From the NCBI RefSeq assembly GCF_001542415.1, contig NZ_LNCU01000081.1:143243-196928 (forward strand): DNA of 53,686 nt. The letters are read 5' to 3'. The notes beneath the pieces were generated by a model that had not been told where the DNA came from, ran no database searches, and was given only the letters and a program-made list of their open reading frames with translations. A program made the position numbers and the translations under genes. Below are positions 35,061 through 44,228 of the stretch, piece after piece. Position 1 is the first letter of the stretch, and every line of letters begins with the position of its first letter. The stretch is from Bradyrhizobium macuxiense. GTDB taxonomy: Bacteria > Pseudomonadota > Alphaproteobacteria > Rhizobiales > Xanthobacteraceae.

Positions 35061-35726
35061 TCACGCGCTTTCGCGGATCAGGTCACTATTGTCGGTGTCG
35101 GCAAATCCCGCTTGCAGGACTTCCTCGCGTTTGTGCCGCAGATGAGTTCGGAGGATGTGAGAAAGGCCGGTGCTGTCGCGTCTTTGTAGCGCGTTCAGGA
35201 TCGCTTCATGCTCCTGCACCGCGAGCGCCCAACGTTGCGGCGTCATCGGGGTGACGTAGCGGGCGCGTCGAATGCGTGCGGTCACCGACGCATAGAGTCC
35301 CGAGAGGACCGGATTGCCCGCTGCGGCAACGATTGCCTCGTGGATGGTGCGGTTGCCGCGATAGTACTGGATCAGATCGCGCTCGCGATAATGCTGCACC
35401 ATGGCGGCGTGCGCGGTGGCAATCAATTCCATTTCGGCATCCGTGATGCGTTCGCAGGCGAGCTCGCCGGCGAGGGCCTCGAGACCTTGGCAGACCTCGA
35501 ACAGGTCGCGCATGTCCTTGTCGGTCAGTTTCGCCGCGCGCGAACCGCGATGGGGCAGAAGCAACACCAGCCTCTCGGCCGCAAGCACCTTGAGCGCTTC
35601 ACGCAACGGCGTGCGCGAGATCTGCAGCCGTTCGCATAGCTCGCGTTCGGGAATCCGCGCCCCTGGCGTGATCTCGCCGTCGAGCAGAATGTCGCGGATG
35701 CGGCCGACGACTTCCTCGTGAAGCAT
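35061..35726 (-). CDS. GntR family regulator (FCD domain), divergent to the TTT operon
   Basis: A 221-residue FadR-subfamily regulator. The winged helix-turn-helix (PGARIPERELCERLQISRTP then LREALKVLAAERLVLLLPHRG) is followed by an FCD effector domain with metal-binding-type Asp/His residues (RTIHEAIVAAAGN, QEHEAILNAL). The ATG at 35726 has AAGGA upstream; a TTG at 35753 would extend it by nine residues. It is transcribed away from the CoA-transferase/TTT operon, with a perfect inverted repeat in the shared AT-rich gap, so it likely represses that operon and responds to a carboxylate. Confidence 0.92.
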   Translation of the reverse strand: MLHEEVVGRIRDILLDGEITPGARIPERELCERLQISRTPLREALKVLAAERLVLLLPHRGSRAAKLTDKDMRDLFEVCQGLEALAGELACERITDAEMELIATAHAAMVQHYRERDLIQYYRGNRTIHEAIVAAAGNPVLSGLYASVTARIRRARYVTPMTPQRWALAVQEHEAILNALQRRDSTGLSHILRTHLRHKREEVLQAGFADTDNSDLIRESA

Positions 35727-35743
35727 GGGTCCTTGGGCTCCAA

Positions 35744-35815
35744 TTGAATGCAAAAATGTACCTTTAGACGAAAGATTGCAAGTTCTTGCTTGAAAATCGC
35801 TAATTTTGCATTCAA
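35744..35815. promoter_or_regulatory. 12-base inverted repeat, candidate GntR operator
   Basis: TTGAATGCAAAA (35744-35755) and TTTTGCATTCAA (35804-35815) are perfect reverse complements 48 bases apart in the AT-rich gap between the GntR gene and the divergent operon. Two sites of this kind suit looping or paired binding by a GntR dimer. A further near copy (TTCAAAAATGC) follows at 35811-35821. Confidence 0.6.
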
Positions 35816-35851
35816 AAATGCGAAAAACAGAGGTGTCGATAGGACAGGCCG

Positions 35852-37105
35852 ATGCAAAGCGATCAATCCACCGCCCGCCGTTCGGGGCCGCTTGCCGGCC
35901 TCAAGGTCGTCGATCTCACCCACGTCATGGCAGGGCCGACCTGCACCTTGATGCTCGCCGACATGGGGGCCGACGTCATCAAGATCGAGAAATCGCCGAA
36001 TGGTGACGACACCCGTCATTCGGTACCGCCGAAGATCGGCGACGAGGCCGCCTCGTTCTTGATGATGAACCGCAACAAGCGCGGCATCGTGCTCGATCTG
36101 AAGACCGATGGCGGCAAGCAGGTATTGCGGCGATTGATCGCCAGTGCCGACGTGCTGGTCGAGAACTTTGCGCCCGGCGCAATGGAACGCTTGGGCTTCG
36201 GCTACGACGCACTGCACAAGGAGCATCCGGGGCTGATCTATTGTTCGCTGTCGGGCTTCGGCCGCACCGGACCCTATAAACATCGCAGGGGCTTCGATCT
36301 GGTGGCGCAAGCGATGAGCGGCATCATGAGCTTCACCGGCGAACGCCCCGACGGGCCGCCCGTGAAATGCGGACCGCCATTGTCCGATATCACCGCCGGC
36401 CTGCTCGCCAGCATGGGAATCCTGGCCGCCTATGCGCATCGTCTCAAGACCGGCGAAGGACAGTGGGTCGAGACGTCGCTCTATGAAGCGGCCCTGGTGC
36501 AGACTTATTGGCAATCGACGATCGCGCTTGCCGCAGGCACCGCGCCGCGCGCGATGGGCTCGGCTCATCCGCTCAACGCGCCCTATCAGGCTTTCGAAGC
36601 CTCCGACGGCTGGCTGGTGGTCGGCGGTGCCAACAAGAAGCACTGGCTGCTGATGCTGGAAGCGCTCGGCGCCAGCGAGCTTGCCGCCGATCCGCGCTTT
36701 GCGACCGGCGCCGACCGCATGGCGCATCTAAAGGAGCTCGAAGCGGTCTTGAGCGAGCGCTTCCGCACCAGGCCGCGGTCGCATTGGCTCGCAGCGCTCG
36801 ACGAAAAGGGCGTGCCTTGCGGACCCGTACACGACATGCTGGAGGCGCTGAGCGATCCGCAGACGCTTGCCCGCGAGATGGTCGTCGAGGTCGAGCACTC
36901 CACGCTCGGTGCCGTGAAGACAATCGGCCTTCCCGTCAAATTCTCGGAGACGCCGGGCAAGGTGCGTTCCGGCGCCCCGGTCTATGGCGAGCATACGCGC
37001 GAGGTGCTGGCAGAGCACGGGTTCGACGAGGCGCAGATCGAAGCGCTCGAGAAAGAAGGCGCAATCGTTTCGACATCCAGGGAGCGCAAAGAACGCGTCG
37101 CCTGA
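35852..37105 (+). CDS. CaiB/BaiF family (class III) CoA-transferase
   Basis: A 417-residue class III CoA-transferase. Signature segments are VVDLTHVMAGPTCTLMLADM and GADVIKIEKSPNGDDTR, and the catalytic Asp is D179 in GPPLSDITAG. It is the first gene of the operon running to PdxA2 and probably activates the acid imported by the TctCBA system. It may transfer CoA from succinyl-CoA or acetyl-CoA; the acceptor is unknown. Confidence 0.92.
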   Translation: MQSDQSTARRSGPLAGLKVVDLTHVMAGPTCTLMLADMGADVIKIEKSPNGDDTRHSVPPKIGDEAASFLMMNRNKRGIVLDLKTDGGKQVLRRLIASADVLVENFAPGAMERLGFGYDALHKEHPGLIYCSLSGFGRTGPYKHRRGFDLVAQAMSGIMSFTGERPDGPPVKCGPPLSDITAGLLASMGILAAYAHRLKTGEGQWVETSLYEAALVQTYWQSTIALAAGTAPRAMGSAHPLNAPYQAFEASDGWLVVGGANKKHWLLMLEALGASELAADPRFATGADRMAHLKELEAVLSERFRTRPRSHWLAALDEKGVPCGPVHDMLEALSDPQTLAREMVVEVEHSTLGAVKTIGLPVKFSETPGKVRSGAPVYGEHTREVLAEHGFDEAQIEALEKEGAIVSTSRERKERVA

Positions 37106-37167
37106 GCAGACGCCGAGACGACTGATCAAACGAAACACAAAAAACACAAAATGAGTTGGAGGAAATC

Positions 37168-38160
37168 ATGGGTCGGACGCCTCTATTCCTGTTGTCCGTC
37201 AGTGCGGTCGTGCTCGCATGCAACGGACCGGCGTTTGCGGCCTGGCAGCCGCAGAAGCCGATCGAGTTCGTGGCGACGGCAGGGCCGGGCGGTGGCACCG
37301 ACAATATCGCCCGCGCGGTACAGAACATAATCACCAAGTACAAGCTGACCGATGAGCCGATCGTCGTCGTCAACAAGGGCGGCGGCAGCGGCGCGGAGGG
37401 CTATGTCTACGGCAAGGCCTCCGCCGGCGATCCCTATAAGGTGATCTTCGGCACCTCAAACGCGTGGCAGCAGCCGCTCGTCTCCAAGGTCGCCTTCAAC
37501 TACACCGATCTGACCCCGATCGCGGCGATGGCGCAGGACGAGTTCCTGCTCTGGGTCAAGCAGGACGCCCCCTACAAGACCGCGGGCGACTATCTGAAGG
37601 CAGCCGCAGCGGGCGAGTTCAAGATGGGCGGCGCGCAGTCCAAAGACACCGACGAGGTGCTGACGCGCATGATCGAGAAGGCCGGTCACGTCAAGATCAC
37701 CTACATTCCCTTCAAAAGCGGCGCCGAAGCAGCGGTGCAGCTCGCCGGTGGGCACGTCGACTCCCACGTCAATAATCCGAGCGAAAGCCTCGGCCAGTGG
37801 CGCGGCGGCACACAGCGCCCGCTCTGCGTCTTCAGCCCAAAGCGCCTGCCGGAAGGTCCCAAGATCACCTCGACCGAAGGCTGGAGCGACGTTCCGACCT
37901 GCGCCGAGCAGGGCCTCGACATCAAGCAATATGAGCAGCCGCGGACGGTCTGGCTTCCCGGCAAGGTCACGCCCGACCAGGCCGCATACTATGTCGACCT
38001 CATGAGGAAGGTGCAGGCGACGCCGGAGTGGAAGGACTATATCGAGAAGAGCTCGCAGATCGACACGTTCCTCACCGGCGCCGACTTCGACAAGTTCATC
38101 AAGCAAGACCTGGAGCACGTCAAACAGGTTGCGAGCGAGCAGGGCTGGCTGGTCAAGTGA
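37168..38160 (+). CDS. TctC-type (Bug) periplasmic solute receptor
   Basis: A 330-residue periplasmic receptor of the tripartite tricarboxylate transporter family. It has a Sec signal (LFLLSVSAVVLACNGPAFA), then QKPIEFVATAGPGGGTDNIA, the Bug-type ligand loop, and VVVNKGGGSGAEGYVY. Such receptors bind di- or tricarboxylates or aromatic acids. The ATG at 37168 has GGAGGAAA upstream. It precedes TctB and TctA in one transcript. Confidence 0.93.
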   Translation: MGRTPLFLLSVSAVVLACNGPAFAAWQPQKPIEFVATAGPGGGTDNIARAVQNIITKYKLTDEPIVVVNKGGGSGAEGYVYGKASAGDPYKVIFGTSNAWQQPLVSKVAFNYTDLTPIAAMAQDEFLLWVKQDAPYKTAGDYLKAAAAGEFKMGGAQSKDTDEVLTRMIEKAGHVKITYIPFKSGAEAAVQLAGGHVDSHVNNPSESLGQWRGGTQRPLCVFSPKRLPEGPKITSTEGWSDVPTCAEQGLDIKQYEQPRTVWLPGKVTPDQAAYYVDLMRKVQATPEWKDYIEKSSQIDTFLTGADFDKFIKQDLEHVKQVASEQGWLVK

Positions 38161-38218
38161 GCCGGCGAATGACTGCCCGCGTGACATGTCGTTGTCCGAA
38201 GCCTGACTGGAGCCTTCG

Positions 38219-38701
38219 ATGATATCGCGCCGCGCCCTCGAATTCGCGACCGCCATTCTTACCGGCAGTTTCGGTGTCGCGGTGGTGATCCAGAGCCTCG
38301 ACAACGGCATCGGTTGGTCGAGCGCGGGCGTGGACCCCGGCACGTTCCCGTTCCTGACCGGAATCGTGATCGTGGCCGGCAGCCTCTACAATCTTGTACG
38401 GGGCGCGCTTCCCGCGATGTCGCCTGCGAACGTCCCGATCGCCATCACCTCGGTCGAACTGCGCCGGCTTGCCGGCCTGTTCGTGCCGGCCGCTATTTTC
38501 GTTGCCGCGATCCCGCTGCTCGGGATCTACATCGCTTCGGCCCTCTACGTCTTCGCGGTGCTGGCCATTCCGCAGCATCGATCGATCCTGTGGTCGATTG
38601 CGATCGCTGCGGCGACCTCGCTCGCGCTTTACGTGGTGTTCGAGCGCATGTTCCAGGTCGAGCTGCCGCACGGCTGGCTCACCGCCGCTCTCGGGTTCTA
38701 A
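38219..38701 (+). CDS. TctB family small membrane subunit of tripartite transporter
   Basis: A 160-residue protein with four hydrophobic helices, matching the short membrane subunit TctB: the GVDPGTFPFLTGIVIVAGSL motif is typical. It pairs with TctA in the membrane. GGAG lies just upstream of the ATG, 58 bases after TctC and 11 bases before TctA. Confidence 0.88.
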   Translation: MISRRALEFATAILTGSFGVAVVIQSLDNGIGWSSAGVDPGTFPFLTGIVIVAGSLYNLVRGALPAMSPANVPIAITSVELRRLAGLFVPAAIFVAAIPLLGIYIASALYVFAVLAIPQHRSILWSIAIAAATSLALYVVFERMFQVELPHGWLTAALGF

Positions 38702-38712
38702 GGGAGAGCCCG

Positions 38713-40251
38713 ATGGACAATCTCTCGGAGCTCCTGCACGGGTTCACCATCGCGATCACCGTGCCGCATCTGGCCTTGATGGTGATCGGCGTGCTGCTCG
38801 GCATTCTCGTCGGCGTGCTGCCGGGGCTTGGCGCGCCGAACGGTGTGTCGCTGCTGCTGCCGCTGACCTTCGGCATGCAGCCGGTGTCGGCGATCATCCT
38901 GCTCTCCAGCATGTATTGGGGCGCGCTGTTCGGGGGCTCCGTGACCTCGATCCTGTTCAACATCCCCGGCGAGCCGTCCTCGGTCGCGACCACCTTCGAC
39001 GGCTATCCGATGGCACGCGATGGGCGGCCGACCACCGCGCTCGCTACCGCCTTCGGCTCGGCGGCTTTCGGCGCGCTGGTTGGCGTTATCCTCATCACCT
39101 TCCTCGCTTCATGGGTCGCGCAGGTCGCGCTCGCTTTCGGGCCGCCGGAATATTTCGCGGTCTATTTTTTGGCCTTCGCGAGCTTCGTCGGCATGGGCGG
39201 GGCGGCGCCGATCAAGACGGTGGTGGCGCTCGCGATCGGCTTTGCGATCGCTGCCATTGGCATCGACACCGTCTCCGGCAGCGTGCGTCTCACGATGGGC
39301 ATTGACGAGCTGGTCAAGGGCGTGAGCTTCGTCGTCGCGGTGATGGGCCTGTTCGGTATCGGCGAGTTGTTGGTCGCGGTCGAGGAGGAGTTTCATGCCC
39401 GCGCCGTCTCCTCCAGGATCGACTGGCGCGAGGTGTTCGGGGCGGTCGGCCGTCTGCCGCGCCACGGCGTTGCGTTGCTGCGGAGTGCGGCGATCGGCTG
39501 CTGGATGGGGATCACGCCTGGCGGTCCGACGGCGGCCTCCTTCATGAGCTACGGCATTGCCCGCCGCTTCTCGCGCCGCGGCCGCTATTTCGGCACCGGA
39601 GAAGTCGAGGGCATCATCTCGCCGGAGACGGCCGATCATGCCGCCGGCACCAGCGCACTGTTGCCCATGCTCTCGCTCGGGATTCCCGGTTCGGCCACTG
39701 CGGCCGTCATGATGGGCGGCCTGATGATCTGAGGCCTCAACCCCGGGCCGATGCTGTTCGTCGACCAGAAGGACTTTGTGTGGGGCCTGATCGCCTCGAT
39801 GTATGTCGGCAACATCGTCGCCGTGGCGCTGGTCTTGCTGACTGTGCCTGTGTTCGCGGCCCTGATGCGGATTCCCTTCGTGATCATCGCTCCGCTGATC
39901 GTGATCATCTGCGTCGTGGGCGCCTATTCCGTGTCGAACTCCTATCTCGACGTGGTCATGATGCTCGGCTTTGGGGTCGTCGGCTATCTCTTCAAGAAGC
40001 TGTTCTATCCGCTGGCGCCCTTGGTGCTCGCGATCGTCATCGGTGACAAGGCCGAGGATGCGTTCCGGCAGTCGATGCTGATGTCCAAGGGATCGCTGGG
40101 GATCTTCTTTGCGAACAAGCTGGTGACGTGCCTGGTGGTGACCGGCATCGCGCTGCTGCTGCTTCCGCTCGTGCTGCAGCTCGCGCGGCTCTTTGGCAAG
40201 CCTGCGTCCTCCGCCACTGAGGCGACAAGCGAGGAGAAGGTGATCATATGA
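38713..40251 (+). pseudogene. TctA large permease subunit with in-frame TGA (codon 340)
   Basis: The frame encodes a full-length TctA (about 512 residues including the stop position). The N-terminal part has the signature LVGVLPGLGAPNGVSLLLPLT and FNIPGEPSSVATTFDGYPMA. At 39730-39732 the codon is TGA within GGLMI-stop-GLNPGPMLF. The same frame then continues to the true end at 40251 with normal TctA sequence. Family members carry an amino acid there, and a TGG (Trp) to TGA change would explain it. The gene is therefore interrupted by a nonsense codon, a base-call error, or readthrough. The remaining frame has no other damage. Confidence 0.85.
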
Positions 40252-41282
40252 CCGCAAAGCCGCTCGTTGCGCTCGCGATGGGAGATCCCGCCGGCATCAG
40301 CCCTGAGCTGACCGCAAAACTCGCGGCGCTGGACGAGATTCGTGCCCGTGGCCGGCTCGTCGTGATCGGCGACCGGCGCATCTTCGACGAGGGCGCACGC
40401 GTTGCCGGCGTTGCGCCGGAGCTGGCGATGGTGGAGCTTGGCGCCGACTTTCGCTCGGCAAAGGGCGATGCGCTGTTCGTCGATCTCGGCCATCTCGATC
40501 CCAAGGAGGTCGAGCCGAAGGCAGCGACCCTGGCCGGTGGAAAATTCGCCCTGACGAATTACCGCCACGCGCTCGAGCTTGCCCGCGACGGCCGTGTCGA
40601 TGCCGTCTGCTTCACGCCCTTCAACAAGCAGGCGATGCGGTATGCCCGCCCGGATTACGACGACGAGATCGCGTTTTCCGCCGAGGTCGTCGGCCTCAAG
40701 ACGCCCGCCAGCGAGTTCAACGTGCTGGACAAGCTCTGGAATGCGCGGGTCACCTCTCACATTGCGCTAAAGGACGTTGCTTCGAAACTGTCCGGCGACC
40801 GCATCCATCGTGCGCTCGCGCTGACTGATGCTTGCATGCGCAATGCCGGCTTCGCGCGGCCGCGCATTGCGGTGGCTGGCCTCAATCCGCACGCCGGCGA
40901 CGGCGGCAACTTTGGCCGCGAGGAGATCGATGTCATCGCGCCCGTGGTCGCAGCCGGCCAGCGCGAGGGCATTGCTGTGGAGGGTCCGTTTCCCGCCGAC
41001 ACGGTGTTTCTGCGCGCCAAAGCCGGAGCCTTCGATGCGGTGCTGACGATGTATCATGATCAAGGCCAGATCGCGATGAAGCTGATGGGCTTCGATCGCG
41101 GCGTGACCCTGCTCGGCGGCTTCCCTTTCCCGATCTGCACGCCCGCGCACGGCACCGCCTACGACATTGCGGGGCAGGGCGTCGCATCGGTCGGTGCGAG
41201 CCGCGCGGCGCTCCTTCTCGCCGCTGAGATGGCGACCGTGGGCGCGAGCAATGCTAAGGCCACAGCCAAAGCTTCCCTATGA
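40248..41282 (+). CDS. PdxA family dehydrogenase (PdxA2-like)
   Basis: A 344-residue PdxA-fold oxidative decarboxylase-type dehydrogenase. The GDPAGISPE start, the FTPFNKQAM and NPHAGDGGNFGREE segments and the metal-binding YHDQGQIAMKL are visible. The ATG overlaps the TctA stop as ATGA, so it ends the CoA-transferase/TTT operon. Its place in a catabolic operon makes a PdxA2 role more likely than vitamin B6 synthesis: 4-phospho-D-threonate/erythronate dehydrogenase, or a TphB-like diol dehydrogenase. No four-carbon acid kinase (DUF1537) is present to supply a phosphate. Confidence 0.88.
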   Translation: MTAKPLVALAMGDPAGISPELTAKLAALDEIRARGRLVVIGDRRIFDEGARVAGVAPELAMVELGADFRSAKGDALFVDLGHLDPKEVEPKAATLAGGKFALTNYRHALELARDGRVDAVCFTPFNKQAMRYARPDYDDEIAFSAEVVGLKTPASEFNVLDKLWNARVTSHIALKDVASKLSGDRIHRALALTDACMRNAGFARPRIAVAGLNPHAGDGGNFGREEIDVIAPVVAAGQREGIAVEGPFPADTVFLRAKAGAFDAVLTMYHDQGQIAMKLMGFDRGVTLLGGFPFPICTPAHGTAYDIAGQGVASVGASRAALLLAAEMATVGASNAKATAKASL

Positions 41283-41412
41283 CGATGAGCCCCAAGGCGA
41301 TCGACCGGCAGGCATTGCATCTGCGGCCAAGTCTGAATCGTTCGCTGGGGTAGCTTCCCCGAGCACCGTCTGTCGCCAGATGAGTTGAACTCTCTCGATG
41401 ACCAGGCGAGCA

Positions 41413-42606
41413 TCAGCTGCCAAGCGCCATTCCTTTGCCGTTGAGCAGGACTTCGATTTCCCGCTCGTCAAAGCCAGCCTCTTCCAAGATCTCGCGAGAG
41501 TGCTCACCGAGTCGGGGTGGTACGCGACGGATAGCTGCCGGGCTCTCCGAGAATCTTGTCGAGGGTCTAGCCTGACGCACCTTTCCTTCACTCGGATGGT
41601 CGATGATCGTGAACATCTCCACCGCCTTGAGGTGAGGCTGTTGATCAATTTCAGAAATCCTTGCGAAGGCTGTATGCGGCACATCCAGGCGCAACAGCAA
41701 TTCCTCCCATTGGGACGTGGTCCGAGTTGGCCCAATTTCGTTCATGCAAGCGTAGATCTTGTCTATGTTCTGCGATCGTAATACCGGATCTTTGACGCAA
41801 AGTTCCTCGATCAGTTCGGGTCGACCAACAGCCTCAAAGAATGCGCACCAGTTTTCGCCGGAGTATGGGAGCATGGTTAGCCAACCATCCTTGGTCCGAA
41901 CCGGTCGACGTTCCTTCATGCGCTTGTAGCCTATCGGGCCGATCGGCGGTTCGAATGCCGCGCCGCCGAACATCTCGATGCTGTTGAAGCCCGCGATGGT
42001 CTCCAGCATCGGCACTTCAACCATTTGCCCCGTGCCGGTTTGTTCTCTCCGGAAGAGTGCCGCGGAAACTGCTCCGGCGAGAGCGAACGCGCAGATCTTG
42101 TCGCCGACCAGGCTCGGAACAAACTCCGGCTCTTCGTCAGATCCAATCGATGACGCCAACCCCGAAGCTGCTTGGATCACCTCATCAAAGGCAGGACGTT
42201 TTGCCCATGGCCCATCCTGGCCAAAGCCGGTCGCGGCTGCATAGATAAGCCGTGGGTTTAGTTGCTCGCAGGACTCGTACCCGAAGCCGAGTCGGGCCAG
42301 GGCGGCCGGCCTGATATTGGTCACTAGGACATCTGCGCTCGGGATTAGCCGTTGCAGCACGGATTTACCGTCCGGGTGCTTCAAGTCGATGGCGAGGCTC
42401 CGCTTGTTGCGATTGACAGCCATGAACTGACCGCTCATCCCACGATTGCGAAACTGCCCGGTGTATCTCCAGGCATCGCCGGTCAGCGGCTCGACCTTGA
42501 TCACATCGGCGCCCCAATCACCCAGAATTTGCGCGGCGTAGGGGCCGAATAAGACACTTGTAAGATCTAGAACTCGAATTCCGCTCAACGGACCCGTCTG
42601 TGTCAT
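41413..42606 (-). CDS. CaiB/BaiF family (class III) CoA-transferase
   Basis: A 397-residue class III CoA-transferase with the N-terminal signature VLDLTSVLFGPYAAQILGDW and GADVIKVEPLTGDAWRYTG. The catalytic Asp is D169 in SLVGDKICA. The start at 42606 directly precedes the signature; a longer frame to 42672 is unsupported. Its base composition appears lower in GC than the CoA-transferases at 8.4 and 35.9 kb, and it opens a gene-poor, repeat- and remnant-rich stretch, so it was probably acquired separately. The acceptor acid is unknown. Confidence 0.9.
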   Translation of the reverse strand: MTQTGPLSGIRVLDLTSVLFGPYAAQILGDWGADVIKVEPLTGDAWRYTGQFRNRGMSGQFMAVNRNKRSLAIDLKHPDGKSVLQRLIPSADVLVTNIRPAALARLGFGYESCEQLNPRLIYAAATGFGQDGPWAKRPAFDEVIQAASGLASSIGSDEEPEFVPSLVGDKICAFALAGAVSAALFRREQTGTGQMVEVPMLETIAGFNSIEMFGGAAFEPPIGPIGYKRMKERRPVRTKDGWLTMLPYSGENWCAFFEAVGRPELIEELCVKDPVLRSQNIDKIYACMNEIGPTRTTSQWEELLLRLDVPHTAFARISEIDQQPHLKAVEMFTIIDHPSEGKVRQARPSTRFSESPAAIRRVPPRLGEHSREILEEAGFDEREIEVLLNGKGMALGS

Positions 42607-42679
42607 TGCCCTGCTTCGCTTCTCTCTCAACGTGGAGATCGGCAGCAAGCATCTTTGCTGGCTGCTGATCAATCATTTC

Positions 42680-42855
42680 TTACTCGCCTAGCACGTCTCC
42701 GAACAGCTCCCATGACTTTCCATTGAATCGGGCCATTTGTAGAGCCTGGTCTCTATGCCAACGGTCTCCTGCTGCGGTAAGGACTGACCCAGCCGAATTC
42801 GATACCGCCGGTAGAATGATCTGCGGCTTCGAGCCCAGTTCAGCAGTCTTTCTGA
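42680..42855 (-). pseudogene. Possible 3' remnant of a periplasmic binding protein gene
   Basis: A frame of about 58 codons on the minus strand, open from a stop upstream to TAA at 42680-42682, encodes a coherent C-terminus-like sequence: AELGSKPQIILPAVSNSAGS, then DRWHRDQALQMARFNGKSWE, ending LFGDVLGE. There is no ATG or ribosome site. It looks like the tail of a type-1 ABC substrate-binding protein, just upstream of the CoA-transferase. The opposite strand is also open (42723-42980), so this reading is tentative. Confidence 0.3.
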
Positions 42856-43094
42856 CGGCCTATGCGGCAAAACCGTACGATGCATCGTTCGCACAGTACT
42901 ATAGCTCGGGCCAAGTGATGGTGGATGAGCAGTCGGCTGGCTGGACGATCGACGCGCTCTTAGTGGTCGATCTTGAGTAGGGTCCGCGGCGGTCCTTGAT
43001 CTAAGCCGTGCAGGTTATCAAGAAGTGTCCGTGTCCGTCGCGGTCGTCGAGTAACTGCGCCGCCGAGTTGCGGAACGAAGCTCGTAAGCGATCG

Positions 43095-43346
43095 CTACAG
43101 CGTTGAACTTGTGCAGGCCAAAATTGAGCGCAATGTCTCTTTCATTTCTGCAGCGGAGCAACGCCAAACGCCTCGCTTGTGGCGAAAGGCCGCAAGCGCA
43201 TAGGCGTGGCGCTCTGCCTTCCCATTCGCGCCCGCGAGGTTTCCGCCGTCATCGCCAGGTCTGAGTGCGCCAGCGCTGATGGCAATCTCGGTCAGCTCGC
43301 GGCGCATGTCGTCGCGGGCTTCTTCCAGTTCACGCCAATCGTACAT
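43095..43346 (-). CDS. Small hypothetical protein
   Basis: An 83-residue frame with an acidic/basic helical N-terminus (YDWRELEEARDDMRRELTEI) followed by a glycine-rich turn and a basic tail. No strong ribosome site. It lies in a stretch with few genes between the CoA-transferase and the porin. No family recognised; weakly supported. Confidence 0.3.
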   Translation of the reverse strand: MYDWRELEEARDDMRRELTEIAISAGALRPGDDGGNLAGANGKAERHAYALAAFRHKRGVWRCSAAEMKETLRSILACTSSTL

Positions 43347-43497
43347 GGTGCGGCAAATCTTTCAGTTCCTGATGCCGGAGCGCGGCGGCCCCAGCCGACG
43401 GGATCGGGAACTAGGGCCGCCTATGGTGGCGCTCCCAGAGTTTCGCCAGATGATGCATGGTGCAAGAGGTTTCCAATCCGGAGCAACCATCGCCCTA

Positions 43498-43530
43498 ACG
43501 AAAAAGCCCCGGGCCAAGGCCCGGAGCTTT
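43498..43530 (-). terminator. Rho-independent terminator of the porin gene
   Basis: On the minus strand GCTCCGGGCC-TTGG-CCCGGGGC is followed by a T-run (TTTTTC). It starts about 27 bases after the porin stop (43557), the usual position for a terminator. Confidence 0.85.
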
Positions 43531-43556
43531 CCATGTCGGTTGAGTTAAGCGAACGA

Positions 43557-44228
43557 TCAGTAGCGCGCGACGGTCGGTCCACCCAAGTTGAACCGGTAGT
43601 TCAGGCCCGCCTTGATGGTGTGCTGGTCGTTGCGGAAGCTGCCGACAAAACCGAGAGAATCGAACACGTTGACGTCGCCGAAGTTGTAGTACTGGTACTC
43701 GATCTTGCCCGACCAGTTCTGGGTGAACAGGTATTCGAGACCGGCACCAACGGTATAGCCGTCACGGCCGCCGTCGCCGCCGAAGCCGTTGGAGAAGCGC
43801 GAGTCGGCCCAGGCATAGCCGCCCTTGGCGTAGAGCAGCGCCGGGCCCCAGGTGTAGCCGAGGCGACCGGTGACCGAGCCGAGGCCGCGATTGGCGAAGC
43901 TCGAGTTGGTGTCCAGGAAGCTGTAGTTGGCTTCAAGACCGATCACCCAGTTCGGCGCGAACTGGTAGTCATAGCCGGCCTGCACGCCGCCCATGAACAC
44001 GCCGTCGTTGCCGCCGCCGAAGCCCGGGGCGAGGATGTTGTCGCTGCCGCCGAACGCACCGCCGATGTGACCACCGATGTAGAATCCGGTCCAGTTGTAG
44101 ATCGGAGCCGGAGCAACATACGGCGGAGCCTTGGTGTAGGGCTGAGGCGCGAGATCGGCCGCGGAGGCGGACGAGACCGCGCCGAGCGCGATCAGGCTGG
44201 TCGCAACAACAAGCGAAATTTTCTTCAT
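43557..44228 (-). CDS. Omp25/RopB-like outer membrane beta-barrel protein
   Basis: A 223-residue outer-membrane protein with a signal peptide (ISLVVATSLIALGAVSSASA) and a mature start ADLAPQPYTKAPPYVAPAP, as in Omp25/Omp31-type proteins of Rhizobiales. Beta-hairpin pairs follow (YNWTGFYIGGHIGGAFGGSD, MGGVQAGYDYQFAPNWVIGL, YTVGAGLEYLFTQNWSGKIE) and the last strand ends in aromatic residues. It is an eight-stranded barrel of the outer membrane. A strong terminator follows. Confidence 0.92.
   Translation of the reverse strand: MKKISLVVATSLIALGAVSSASAADLAPQPYTKAPPYVAPAPIYNWTGFYIGGHIGGAFGGSDNILAPGFGGGNDGVFMGGVQAGYDYQFAPNWVIGLEANYSFLDTNSSFANRGLGSVTGRLGYTWGPALLYAKGGYAWADSRFSNGFGGDGGRDGYTVGAGLEYLFTQNWSGKIEYQYYNFGDVNVFDSLGFVGSFRNDQHTIKAGLNYRFNLGGPTVARY

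Noticed and set aside
38314..38712. N-terminal extension of TctA to 38314
   Set aside because: The extension overlaps TctB in another frame and is Arg-rich; the family start and GGGAGAG site support 38713.
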